Origin: Corynebacterium pelargi
GTDB taxonomy: Bacteria; Actinomycetota; Actinomycetes; Mycobacteriales; Mycobacteriaceae
Direction: 5' to 3'
DNA length: 64,000 nt
Assembly: GCF_014635485.1 (NCBI RefSeq)
Contig: NZ_BMCX01000001.1
Span: forward strand, 124,001-188,000
Shown here in pieces: positions 49,493-59,136 of this stretch (position 1 is its first letter; every line of letters starts with the position of its first letter). Both the position numbers and the translations under genes were made by a program. The notes under the pieces were generated by a model. It worked only from the letters and a program-made list of their open reading frames with translations. It searched no databases and was not told the DNA's origin.

Positions 49493-50427
49493 GCGAACAC
49501 CTTGCTTTCTAGGCCGTGTTGTCCACGAGCCCAATCAATAGCGGGCATGTATTTTTTGCCCGGGGGTTGAATATGGCCAAGCACCACTGCGTGCGAAGCA
49601 GTGCCGACGAGCACACGACGCTTTTCTACCTTGATGCTTCCTGGATCCAATGCTGGTTCATCTTCGAGCACTTCAACCGGCCCGAACTTAATGCGCTGCT
49701 CCCCCAGCAATGCCCATGCGCCTGGCTGAGGAGTCAATGCCCTGATCTTGCGGTCGATAACCTCGGCGTTGTCACTGAAATCGAGCCGGGCATCATCGAC
49801 GGTGATTTTCGCCGCGTAGCTTGCTTCTCCCTGCTGTGGTTTTAGCTGCACCGTTCCAGCTTCGAGGGCATCCATGGTGTGCACCAAGAGCGTTGCCCCC
49901 TTGTGGCTTAAATGCTCAAGCAAACTCTCCGAGGTTGCCCTCGGTGGCATGGGTTCGCTGAAGTGCTCGAGCACGGGGCCTGTATCCAAGCCTTCTTCAA
50001 TCTGGAACACACTTGCCCCCGTGTGCTCATCACCTGCGAGGATCGAGGCTTGCACAGGAGAGGCTCCGCGCCAGCGTGGCAAGACGGAAAAGTGCAGATT
50101 TACCCAGCCATGCTGTGGAATATCTAGCAAGTTTGGCCCGATTAAATTGCCATAGGCAACCACCGGGATGCAGTCGGGCGCTAAGTCTTTAAGGCGCTGG
50201 GCCAGATGATCGCCGTCTTCTGTGCCTGGTCGAAGGCTGGCAGGTGTGAGCACCTCAATGCCGTGTTCTAAAGCCAAGGCTTTCACCGGTGATGGGTGCA
50301 GCGTGCGCCCGCGGCCGCGCTTGGCATCTGGCCGGGTGATCACGGCAAGAATTTCGTGTTCGCTGTGCAAGAGCGCTTCTAGGGCAATGGCTGCTGGTTC
50401 CGGGGTTCCGGCGAAAACTAGACGCAT
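49489..50427 (-). CDS. fmt: Methionyl-tRNA formyltransferase
   Basis: 312 residues, formylates initiator Met-tRNA. N-terminal formyl-donor domain with HFSVLPRWRGASPVQ (catalytic His in residues about 112-126) and the DTGP loop (about 148-151); OB-fold C-terminus with the terminal LGHIQPPGKKYMPA. Located between def and rsmB in a conserved translation cluster. Confidence 0.97.
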   Translation of the reverse strand: MRLVFAGTPEPAAIALEALLHSEHEILAVITRPDAKRGRGRTLHPSPVKALALEHGIEVLTPASLRPGTEDGDHLAQRLKDLAPDCIPVVAYGNLIGPNLLDIPQHGWVNLHFSVLPRWRGASPVQASILAGDEHTGASVFQIEEGLDTGPVLEHFSEPMPPRATSESLLEHLSHKGATLLVHTMDALEAGTVQLKPQQGEASYAAKITVDDARLDFSDNAEVIDRKIRALTPQPGAWALLGEQRIKFGPVEVLEDEPALDPGSIKVEKRRVLVGTASHAVVLGHIQPPGKKYMPAIDWARGQHGLESKVFA

Positions 50428-50487
50428 CGATATGCCTTCCTCGTTGCTAAAGAATCCTGATGGGATCTGGGGTTATTCGGCGTGGGG

Positions 50488-50997
50488 TTATTGCTGGAAC
50501 CACTCTGCTGCTCGGATCTCGCGCATGGCTTCTTTGCGCAGTGCTGGGCTCAAGCGCTTGAGAAAGAGCACGCCGTCGAGGTGATCGGATTCATGCTGAA
50601 TGCAACGTGCCAAAAGCCCGGAGGCAACGATGCTGACTGGATTGCCTTGAACGTCCACGCCGCGCACCTCGACGTCTTGGGCACGTTCTACATCGTATTG
50701 AATATCTGGAATGCTCAGGCAGCCTTCCGGACCCACTTGCGTTTCTTCGCCTAATGCCTTCCAGGTGGGGTTGATGATGTGGCCGCGCAAACCGCCCTCT
50801 GTGTGGGTGGTGTCGAAAACGAATACCCGCTTGAGTACACCGATTTGGTTAGCAGCAAGGCCAACGCCTCCGGCTGCGTCCATGGTCTCGAGCATGTCTT
50901 GGATCAGTGTTTCGAGTTTGTGATCAAAGACCTCCACTGCTGCTGCGGTAGAGGTGAGTACGGGATCACCGAAGATGCGGATATTGCGAACTGTCAC
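50488..50997 (-). CDS. def: Peptide deformylase
   Basis: 169 residues. Removes the N-formyl group of nascent proteins. Three conserved motifs: GVGLAANQIG (residues about 44-53), EGCLS (Cys metal ligand, about 96-100) and HESDH (metal and catalytic residues, about 138-142; the usual form is HExxH). GTG start at 50997 is preferred because it yields the normal TVRNIRIFGDPVL N-terminus, although the AAAGG site lies 11 nt upstream. The open frame runs to 51048. Confidence 0.95.
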   Translation of the reverse strand: MTVRNIRIFGDPVLTSTAAAVEVFDHKLETLIQDMLETMDAAGGVGLAANQIGVLKRVFVFDTTHTEGGLRGHIINPTWKALGEETQVGPEGCLSIPDIQYDVERAQDVEVRGVDVQGNPVSIVASGLLARCIQHESDHLDGVLFLKRLSPALRKEAMREIRAAEWFQQ

Positions 50998-51099
50998 TAC
51001 GTTTAGACCTTTCCTTAGCCACTTTGTGCTCTGGCTGCATGCATGCAAGTTGCTACAGCGTACAGCAGGGTGCGATCACCCCGGATGCTGCTTTCTAGA

Positions 51100-53124
51100 C
51101 TAGCCAACCCGAATCGGATCGATTTGGATCCTGAGTGGCAAGTCGTTTTTCCTTGCCACTTTGCTGGCCCTGGCCCTTCGTAATGCTTCCCCTAAGGCAT
51201 TGCGATCCTGCAGCGGGGTGCGCAACAGCATCCTTTGGGGTGGACCGAATTGCTCGTGATCATATTCACCGGGCAGGCGAATATCTCTTGGAAGATCCAC
51301 AGGCCCGAGCACTTCTGTGTTTGGTGGAAGATGCGCAAGAGCTAAGAATTCTTCAAGCGCCGTGGTGGGTGCATCCACCGCAGCCATATGGAATGCGGGC
51401 GGAAAGTGCACCTGCGCTCGAAGCTTGAGTTCTCTTTGGGCCATACCAACAACATCCCAGCGCAGCAGTGCCTGCACTTCTGGCAACGCGTTTTCTGCGG
51501 CAATCACGACGGTGCCTTCTTGTTGGGCTGGTTCTGCCAAGGCGATAGCTCTGGCCCAAGTAGCCACTAGATCTTCTGAGGCTCGAAGATCCTCACGCGA
51601 TAACATCAGCCAGGCATCCAATAACACCACGGCACCGTAGCCCGCCTGGCACACGCGCGGTTCGGCTCCTGGGGTTGCGACAACAATTTGAGGTTTATCT
51701 TCAACCTGGTCAATCACTCTTTGCCCGCCGGATACTACTACTGGAGTACCAGCGAAAGCCCGGCCGATTTCCTCAGCAGTGCGTTCACTGCCTCGTGTAA
51801 GCGCGCGAACCTGATGGTTGCCGCAGCTTACGCAGGAGAAATTTGTTTCCGGGCGCCCGCACCAACGACAGCTCAGCACGTGCACGCGGTGCTGTTCGCT
51901 ATCGCTATAGCTCAATGGCCCATTGCAGGCACGGCAGCGAGCAGGGGTACGGCAGCGCGAACACGCCAACCCCGGCATGTAGCCGGTTCTGGCCACCTGG
52001 ATTAAGACGGGCCGATCTCGATGAAGCGCTTGGCGGATTGCCCGAAACGCCATGGAGGGCACGCGGGAATGATGGGCGTGCATATCCCTGGCGAAGGCGT
52101 AGCCAGAATCCTCAATCGCATGGATTGAAGGCATCATTGCCTTGAGCACCTCCGGGGGTGCAACAAGATCATGGCACCAGCCAGATTCCACGAGCAGTTG
52201 TGTCTCTGCGGTGCGGGCATGCGATGCGATTAACAAGGCACAATGCTCTTGAGCACTACGGGTGGTCAGTACCTCGCGGGCGTGATAGTAGGGTGCTCGT
52301 GGTTCGACAAGGTTTTCATCCCCGTCGTCTTTGATCACTGCAAGCCTGAGGTTTCGGATCGGCGCAAAACAGGCACTGCGGGTGCCAATCACTACCCTGC
52401 CTTGGCCGTGAAGAATCGAAAGATACCTACGGTACCTGGCTTGGTGCCCTTGAGCTGCGCCCAAGACGGTGACCTGTTTTGCGCTCATGTACTCACGGAA
52501 ATGCTGTTCCAAGAAATCCACATCGCGTTGATCTGGCACCACCACCAATACGCCGCCACCTTGTATGGCTACTTGGGTGCCCAGCGTGGCAATTTGCTGC
52601 GCCCAATGGTCGCCTGGGGCGATCTGCCAGGCAGCGCGAGCAGGTTGGCCAGCGAGTACTGCATCGACGTAGCTTTGGCCGTGTCGATAACTGAGCCAGC
52701 CTGATAGATCGGGCTCGGAAACCTCCCCGAGTGATTCCCAGGAGCTACGGACATCGGATTCCTCGGCTTTGGCGTGGCGCGGCGGCACCACGAGCCGAAT
52801 GAGGTCGGAGGTCACTGCTGCATAGCGCACTGCAAGTGACTCAACCAGCTTGCGAGTTTGTGGCGGGTACACCACCTCTGGGGAAATGACGCGCTCGACC
52901 CATGCGAGGGAGCCTTTATGCTCTTGATCATCGCTGCGGTCGAGGAGGATGGCGTCGACAAGCCTGCCGGAAAACTTCACCCTGAGTCGGACGCCCGGCT
53001 GCGCCTGCTCATGCTGATCTGCACTCAGGCGGTATTCGAAACTGCGGTCAAGATGCGAAACCCCGAGCAAGGGCAGCACTTTGGCTACCGATTGCTCGGG
53101 CGCAGGTTCGCGGGCATAGGACAT
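51100..53124 (-). CDS. priA: PriA-like primosome protein lacking helicase motifs
   Basis: 674 residues. The N-terminal DNA-binding region and the zinc-binding cysteine cluster (CSRCRTPARCRAC, CRWCGR, CVSCG) are intact. The helicase core is degenerate: no GxGKT Walker A is found where it should stand, and the DEAH-like motif reads KDDGDENL. It is therefore expected not to unwind DNA, as described for actinobacterial PriA in general. The start at ATG 53124 is chosen because TACAAT ends 7 nt before it; an ATG at 53133 would be upstream of that transcript start. Confidence 0.88.
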   Translation of the reverse strand: MSYAREPAPEQSVAKVLPLLGVSHLDRSFEYRLSADQHEQAQPGVRLRVKFSGRLVDAILLDRSDDQEHKGSLAWVERVISPEVVYPPQTRKLVESLAVRYAAVTSDLIRLVVPPRHAKAEESDVRSSWESLGEVSEPDLSGWLSYRHGQSYVDAVLAGQPARAAWQIAPGDHWAQQIATLGTQVAIQGGGVLVVVPDQRDVDFLEQHFREYMSAKQVTVLGAAQGHQARYRRYLSILHGQGRVVIGTRSACFAPIRNLRLAVIKDDGDENLVEPRAPYYHAREVLTTRSAQEHCALLIASHARTAETQLLVESGWCHDLVAPPEVLKAMMPSIHAIEDSGYAFARDMHAHHSRVPSMAFRAIRQALHRDRPVLIQVARTGYMPGLACSRCRTPARCRACNGPLSYSDSEQHRVHVLSCRWCGRPETNFSCVSCGNHQVRALTRGSERTAEEIGRAFAGTPVVVSGGQRVIDQVEDKPQIVVATPGAEPRVCQAGYGAVVLLDAWLMLSREDLRASEDLVATWARAIALAEPAQQEGTVVIAAENALPEVQALLRWDVVGMAQRELKLRAQVHFPPAFHMAAVDAPTTALEEFLALAHLPPNTEVLGPVDLPRDIRLPGEYDHEQFGPPQRMLLRTPLQDRNALGEALRRARASKVARKNDLPLRIQIDPIRVG

Positions 53125-53131
53125 GCTGCGC

Positions 53132-53137
53132 ATTGTA
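53132..53137 (-). promoter_or_regulatory. -10 element (TACAAT) of priA
   Basis: TACAAT on the minus strand ends 7 nt before the ATG at 53124. There is no ribosome site, consistent with a leaderless transcript. Confidence 0.65.
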
Positions 53138-53196
53138 GCGAAGCACCCCCGATCGCCCTTCGGGCTCATGCCCAAAACACTGTTCGAAGGACGTGG

Positions 53197-54426
<1,230 letters not shown>

Positions 54427-54466
54427 GGTACTGGCTTTCTGTAGGCAATGCTTGATTCTTCGAACA

Positions 54467-54495
54467 AAGATAGACCAAGCTGTCTAATTTGGCAA
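54467..54495 (-). promoter_or_regulatory. metK promoter
   Basis: Minus strand: TTGCCA (54495-54490), a 17-nt spacer and TATCTT (54472-54467). The start of transcription would be near 54460. Confidence 0.7.
54471..54486. promoter_or_regulatory. McbR operator at metK
   Basis: TAGACCAAGCTGTCTA fits TAGAC-N6-GTCTA exactly and fills most of the metK promoter spacer. It shares the first nine bases of the site at 6293-6308. Confidence 0.92.
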
Positions 54496-54567
54496 GATGG
54501 GTGGTCTACTCCCCTTGTGCTTACTCCTAGAACGCTGGCCTACACGGCTGCACGCATAGCGAGCATC

Positions 54568-54597
54568 CTAGGTCGCACTAGGTCGCACTAGTTCGCG
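54568..54597. repeat. 10-bp tandem repeat (CTAGGTCGCA)
   Basis: Two exact copies of CTAGGTCGCA followed by a third with one change (CTAGTTCGCG), in the gap between coaBC and metK. Period is one DNA helical turn. Confidence 0.8.
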
Positions 54598-54626
54598 GGC
54601 GCCGTGCGCCGCGGCAGCAAACGCAG

Positions 54627-55892
54627 CTATTTGTCTTGACTACTTGTACGCCTACGCTCCAGGCAGCGAAGGAGTTCTTCTAGAATCACCCCAGCAACTT
54701 CCAGCTTCGAGCCATCCGGCACCTCGCGCTGTTGGCCATCCCGAGCTAGGAGCACGCCACGGTTGCGCTGCTGGCCAAAGACTTGGTTGCCGGAGACTTC
54801 ATTCAGCATCAGCAGATCGCATCCCTTGCGCTCAAGCTTTGCCTTAGCCAACTCCAAGGCGGTGTGCTCGGCATCTCCAGTTTCGGCAGCAAAACCGGCG
54901 ATAACCAGATCGGGGTCAAGCTCGCCACGCTCACGGGCTTGTACCAAGCCACGCAAAATATCGGGGTTTTCCTCTAACGCCAAGGACTCCAGGGCTGCCT
55001 CATCGCGACCCTTTTTTAGCTTTGCATCGGCAGGGTGCGCCGGGCGCACATCGGCAACGGCCGCCACCATAATCACGGCATCATGCCCGGGAGCGTGCTC
55101 CATGATCGCTGCTTGCATCTCTCGCGCAGAAGTGACCTTGTGCACCGTGGCACCCGCCGGAGTGGGAAGGGCGTCACTATTGGCCACCACCATCGTGACC
55201 TCGGCGCCGCGTTGGGCTGCCATCTCTGCAAGGGCAAAGCCCTGGCGCCCGGAGGAGTGGTTGCCGATATAACGCACCGGATCAATATGTTCTTGAGTAC
55301 CGCCAGCGCTAATGAGCACTTTGGTGCCAGCAAGGGAGGTATCAAAGGAGCTTCCCTGAGCAGCCGCCAGCGCTAAATCGACGATCTGCTCTGGATCAAG
55401 CAAGCGGCCAGGCCCGGTATCGCTGCCGGTGAGCCTGCCGTGTGCGGGTTGGAGTACGACTATTCCCCGAGCCCGCAAGGTGGCCACATTGGCTTGAGTT
55501 GCAGGGTGTTCCCACATCTCTGTGTGCATGGCTGGGGCAACAACGACCGGGCAGGTAGCCACGAGCAATGTGGCGGTGAGCAGATCATCTGCTCTCCCCT
55601 GCACCATTCTTGCCAGCAGGTCTGCTGTTGCCGGGGCGATGACGATCAGGTCGGCTTCTTTACCGATCCGAACGTGCTGGACTTGGTCGACTGCATCATT
55701 GACGGTGGTGCTGACCGGATTGCCCGACAAAGCTTCAAAGGTCGTCTTTCCCACGAACTCTAAGGCAGCCTGAGTGGGCACGACGCGAACTTCATCGCCC
55801 ATCTCTTTAAAGGCTCGAATCACGTGGCAGGCTTTATATGCTGCGATACCACCAGCAACGCCAACGACGATATTTCTTGAAGCTGTTTCCAT
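54627..55892 (-). CDS. coaBC: Bifunctional phosphopantothenoylcysteine decarboxylase/synthase
   Basis: 421 residues. N-terminal CoaC flavoprotein (residues about 5-185) and C-terminal CoaB ligase (about 190-400, beginning LISAGGTQEHIDPVRYIGNHSSG). Together they convert phosphopantothenate to phosphopantetheine for coenzyme A. In the CoaC flap the usual LACGD segment reads LTGSD, so the conserved Cys is Gly156. The ATG at 55892 with AAGGAAG 8 nt upstream is preferred over a TTG one codon earlier. Confidence 0.96.
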   Translation of the reverse strand: METASRNIVVGVAGGIAAYKACHVIRAFKEMGDEVRVVPTQAALEFVGKTTFEALSGNPVSTTVNDAVDQVQHVRIGKEADLIVIAPATADLLARMVQGRADDLLTATLLVATCPVVVAPAMHTEMWEHPATQANVATLRARGIVVLQPAHGRLTGSDTGPGRLLDPEQIVDLALAAAQGSSFDTSLAGTKVLISAGGTQEHIDPVRYIGNHSSGRQGFALAEMAAQRGAEVTMVVANSDALPTPAGATVHKVTSAREMQAAIMEHAPGHDAVIMVAAVADVRPAHPADAKLKKGRDEAALESLALEENPDILRGLVQARERGELDPDLVIAGFAAETGDAEHTALELAKAKLERKGCDLLMLNEVSGNQVFGQQRNRGVLLARDGQQREVPDGSKLEVAGVILEELLRCLERRRTSSQDK

Positions 55893-56076
55893 CAAAGTAC
55901 TTCCTTATAGCATCGCACCACTATCCACCGGCTCCTTAACTCTTGGAGCGTAACTGGATCTCTTTTCTTTCAAGAGCCATGGTATCGGTTTGAGCATACG
56001 GCGCCGGGGATGGCCTAGGGAAAAAGTTAGGCATACCACGCTAGCTCGCAGGGATTTTCTGAACTAGAAAGAAGCG

Positions 56077-56517
56077 ATGGATATCACCATCGACGGAGTT
56101 CCACTCCACCCACTCGTCGTTCATCTCTCAGTTGTCGCCGTTCCCCTCGCAGGGATCCTGGCACTGGTGTGGACCCTAGGCAAAGCACGCCTGGCTACAC
56201 TATCGCTTGCTGTTTCATGGATTGCTGCAGCCGCCACACTGCTGGCGAAAATTTCAGGCGAAAGACTACTTGAAGCCAAAGGGCTGAGCGAACATAATCC
56301 GGGGCCTGTGGCAGATCACGTCACCTGGGCCACCTACGCCCTGGCTTCCATCGCCACCTTGGCTGTGTTTTCAACCTTTGGACGGTCGATAGGAACGAAG
56401 TCTGGTGCATGGATCTGGAATCTCACGCGCATGCTGATCATTCTCGCTGCACTCGCCAGCGTGTTGAGCATCGTTATCGCAGGACACGAGGGTGCGAAAT
56501 TGGTTTGGACACACTAA
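56077..56517 (+). CDS. DUF2231 four-span membrane protein
   Basis: 146 residues with four hydrophobic segments (about 10-30, 38-57, 85-102 and 113-137) and the DUF2231 start GVPLHPLVVHLSV carrying two His in the first helix. Further His in GLSEHNPGPVADHVTW (about 69-84) and at the C-terminal end. Paired membrane His could bind heme or metal, but that is inference. ATG at 56077 with AGAAAGAAG upstream. It stands alone on the plus strand between coaBC and rpoZ, which in most relatives are adjacent, and has its own terminator. Confidence 0.8.
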   Translation: MDITIDGVPLHPLVVHLSVVAVPLAGILALVWTLGKARLATLSLAVSWIAAAATLLAKISGERLLEAKGLSEHNPGPVADHVTWATYALASIATLAVFSTFGRSIGTKSGAWIWNLTRMLIILAALASVLSIVIAGHEGAKLVWTH

Positions 56518-56595
56518 ACCACCTTGTAGCAAGCGGCAGTAGTAGCACCTTGGCAGCGCTTGCGCTGAGATATTCGCTACGCCCAGGCAGCAGTG

Positions 56596-56631
56596 AAGAC
56601 CCCTGCACCACGTCTGCGGTCCAGGGGTCTT
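56596..56631. terminator. Bidirectional terminator between the DUF2231 gene and rpoZ
   Basis: 10-bp arms AAGACCCCTG (56596-56605) and CAGGGGTCTT (56622-56631) followed by GTCTCTTAG; 16-nt loop. Confidence 0.65.
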
Positions 56632-56664
56632 GTCTCTTAGAGAAGAGGTCGAAGGCGTGAAGTC

Positions 56665-56949
56665 CTAGCCTTCTTCGTGCTCGAGCAGCCCTGCATCGAT
56701 TTCGCGCAGCGCGATCGACAGCGGTTTCTCCCCTGCCTCGGGGGTCACCAAAGGCCCGACGAATTCGAATACTCCGGGCTCGTCATCCTGGTAGTAGCTA
56801 TTGATCTGGCGAGCGCGCTTAGCGGCAAAAATCACCAGAGCATACTTCGAGGACACTCGCTTGAGCAGTTCGTCGATCGGCGGAGCGGTGATGCCGGTTG
56901 GCGTGTCAAACACGCTGTCGTTGTTCTCAATCACGTTGCTTTCAAGCAC
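56665..56949 (-). CDS. rpoZ: RNA polymerase omega subunit
   Basis: 94 residues. Binds the beta-prime subunit and helps polymerase assembly. The family core is [36 protein letters not shown] (split here only for length: residues about 19-55). Follows gmk by 40 nt, as in other actinobacteria. Confidence 0.95.
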   Translation of the reverse strand: MLESNVIENNDSVFDTPTGITAPPIDELLKRVSSKYALVIFAAKRARQINSYYQDDEPGVFEFVGPLVTPEAGEKPLSIALREIDAGLLEHEEG

Positions 56950-56989
56950 CTTTTCTTATTAAGAAAGTTTATTTCGTACGCAGTGTTCT

Positions 56990-57562
56990 TTAGCGACCTT
57001 CGAGGATACAGCGCAGACGCTGGATCGTTGCATCGAGATCGTCATTGACCACTACATGTTTGAACTCGTCACTGCTGGCTAATTCTTTGCGGGCAGTTTC
57101 GAGTCGGCGCTGGATCACGTCCTCTGGCTCAGTCCCCCGCCCAGTTAGACGGCTGACGAGCACCTCCCATGAGGGCGGCGCAAGGAATACGGTTTCAGCC
57201 TCCGGCTTGAGTTTGGCCACGTTGCGCGCGCCCTCAAGATCCACCTCTACCAATACCGGCCGACCTTCGGCAATTGCCTTGTCGACGGGCTTCGCAGGGG
57301 TGCCGCTTCTTTGCAAACCTCCGTGGATCTCTGCCCATTCGAGCATTTGACCACTGTCGATATTGCTTTGAAACTCCTCCGGTGACACGAAGTAGTAGTC
57401 CTGCCCGTGCACTTCGCCAGGACGCGGCGCCCTGGTGGTCATTGAGACCGAGAAGTACAGGTTAGGAACTTCCTCGCGCAGGCGATGAACCACCGTCGAT
57501 TTCCCTACGGCTGATGGGCCAGCCAGCACCACGAGCCGACCCTGTTGGTTATCGCCCTGCAT
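56990..57562 (-). CDS. gmk: Guanylate kinase
   Basis: 190 residues. Phosphorylates GMP to GDP. P-loop GPSAVGKST (residues about 14-22), GMP-binding [15 protein letters not shown] (about 42-56) and the lid region. Starts at ATG 57562, just 3 nt after the mihF stop. Confidence 0.97.
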   Translation of the reverse strand: MQGDNQQGRLVVLAGPSAVGKSTVVHRLREEVPNLYFSVSMTTRAPRPGEVHGQDYYFVSPEEFQSNIDSGQMLEWAEIHGGLQRSGTPAKPVDKAIAEGRPVLVEVDLEGARNVAKLKPEAETVFLAPPSWEVLVSRLTGRGTEPEDVIQRRLETARKELASSDEFKHVVVNDDLDATIQRLRCILEGR

Positions 57563-57565
57563 GAA

Positions 57566-57886
57566 TTAGCCCTCGAAGCCGAAGCGCTCGAGCAGAGCGC
57601 GACGCTGACGCTCACCCAGGCCACGCAGGCGGCGGGTCTGAGCGATCTCGAGCTCGTCCATGATCTCCTTGGCCTTGACCTTGCCAACCTTAGGCAGGGA
57701 CTCGAGCAGAGCGGAGACCTTGGTCTTGCCGATGATCTCATCAGAAGAGGCCTTGTCCAGAACCTCCTTGAGGGTGATGTCTCCGCGCTTGAGCTGCTCT
57801 TTCAGCTCTGCACGTGCCTTGCGGGCCTCTGCAGCCTTCGCGAGGGCTTCCTTGCGCTGCTCGTCAGTCAACTTGGGAAGGGCCAC
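57566..57886 (-). CDS. mihF: Mycobacterial-type integration host factor
   Basis: 106 residues, actinobacterial nucleoid protein unrelated to bacterial IHF. Lys/Arg/Ala/Glu-rich N-terminal helix and a helix-two-turn-helix core with LLESLPKVGKVKAKEIMDEL (about 66-85) and RRLRGLGERQRRALLE. The GTG at 57886 with GGAGG about 6 nt upstream gives the family length; the frame extends to 57988 without homology. Upstream of gmk, the usual order. Confidence 0.95.
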   Translation of the reverse strand: MALPKLTDEQRKEALAKAAEARKARAELKEQLKRGDITLKEVLDKASSDEIIGKTKVSALLESLPKVGKVKAKEIMDELEIAQTRRLRGLGERQRRALLERFGFEG

Positions 57887-58206
57887 GGGGTTCCTCCGAT
57901 TCAAAAGATGTTCGTTTTGGTTATAGATCTGCGCGTGGGCGCCGGCATTCCACCATACACAGATGCTGCAAGCAGGAAACAATCCCACGCTGCTTCATCT
58001 CAGGTGTGCCTGCACGGCAATCACAGCACATATGCAGCCAGGCATTACCTGCCATTCATTGGCCACAGCATTCAACGCTTGGCGCTGACGTCCGACTTAG
58101 TCTAGCACCTCAAGGCAAAACACTAGGTAATCCGGGGTATGTGCCGCAAAACCCCAGGTAAAACGCCTGGCTCATAAACTTCGCCACACCCGCCTGAGCT
58201 GGGAAA
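57887..58206. promoter_or_regulatory. 320-bp mihF control region and pyrF end
   Basis: No gene. A -10 candidate TAGACT (58104-58099, minus strand) would give mihF a leader of about 205 nt. A small stem at 58154-58170 lies behind pyrF. I see no other clear element. Confidence 0.4.
58154..58170 (-). terminator. Weak terminator after pyrF
   Basis: 5-bp arms CCAGG (58154-58158) and CCTGG (58166-58170). On the minus strand GGGTTTTGC follows. Confidence 0.35.
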
Positions 58207-59046
58207 TTACAGCGCTGGGATTCCGGGGTACTCAGCAGAGGCCTTCGCCAGCGCGCCACGCAAGGCCTCTACATCCGGGCCGTGTTGAAGCACAGCACGC
58301 GAGATATTCGGGATAGCCAGTGCCTCATTGCCGCGACAAATTCTGTTCACGTCTGCTGCGGTAGCGCCTTGTGCTCCAACGCCGGGCAACAGGATCGGGC
58401 CGCGAAGCTGATCTAATGCCGGAGGCTGATCCAAGGTGGCACCAACGACCACACCAACGTTGCCGAAAGCAGCACCTGATTCGGCATTCACTGCGGCAGC
58501 GGCGTCTACGATCTGCTGTGCGATGCTTCGGCCTTGTGCGTCACGTTGATCTTGGAGCTCGCGTGCCTCGGGGTTGGAGGTAGCTGCCAGCACGAACACG
58601 CCCGTGCCGGTGCTATGCGCCTGCTCCAACACTGGCGCTAAGGAGCCGAAGCCAAGATAAGGCGAGCAGGTCACGGCATCGCAGTACAGCGGTGATGCGG
58701 GGTCAAGCCAGGCCGTGGCATAACCGCGCATGGTGGTGCCGATATCACCACGTTTGGCGTCGGCAAGCACCAAGGTTCCGGCTGATCGAAGTTGCTCAAT
58801 GGTACGTTCCAGCACGGCAAACCCTGCTGCACCGAAGGCCTCGTAGAACGCCACCTGTGGTTTGACCAAGGCGCAGTGTCCGGCGAATGCTTCCACGCAA
58901 CGACGCGAAAACTCCTCCAAACCCTGAACGTTGTTGTCTAAGCCCCATTGCTGGAGAAGCTGAGCGTGCGGGTCGATGCCCACGCAGAGCCTGCCGTGGC
59001 GTTGGGTGGCTTCCAATAAGCGCATACCGAAGGTGTTCGTGTGCAC
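58207..59046 (-). CDS. pyrF: Orotidine 5'-phosphate decarboxylase
   Basis: 279 residues. Final UMP step. This is the actinobacterial type, with the catalytic Asp-Lys pair in ADAKRGDIGTTM (about 92-103). The GTG at 59046 is chosen because it yields TFGxRLLEATxxxGRLCVG, the family N-terminus; the open frame reaches 59100 inside the carB-pyrF hairpin. Downstream of carB on the same strand. Confidence 0.95.
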   Translation of the reverse strand: MHTNTFGMRLLEATQRHGRLCVGIDPHAQLLQQWGLDNNVQGLEEFSRRCVEAFAGHCALVKPQVAFYEAFGAAGFAVLERTIEQLRSAGTLVLADAKRGDIGTTMRGYATAWLDPASPLYCDAVTCSPYLGFGSLAPVLEQAHSTGTGVFVLAATSNPEARELQDQRDAQGRSIAQQIVDAAAAVNAESGAAFGNVGVVVGATLDQPPALDQLRGPILLPGVGAQGATAADVNRICRGNEALAIPNISRAVLQHGPDVEALRGALAKASAEYPGIPAL

Positions 59047-59084
59047 AGTGATGATCCGTTTCTTTCTTTTGGGATAGAGCAAAA

Positions 59085-59114
59085 CGCCCGGTGCCTTCAC
59101 AGCAGCACCGGGCG
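59085..59114 (-). terminator. Terminator-like hairpin between carB and pyrF
   Basis: 10-bp perfect arms CGCCCGGTGC (59085-59094) and GCACCGGGCG (59105-59114) with a 10-nt loop. On the minus strand the stem is followed by TTTTGC. Confidence 0.75.
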
Positions 59115-59136
59115 TAGTACGCCTCGAGCCTGTGGC

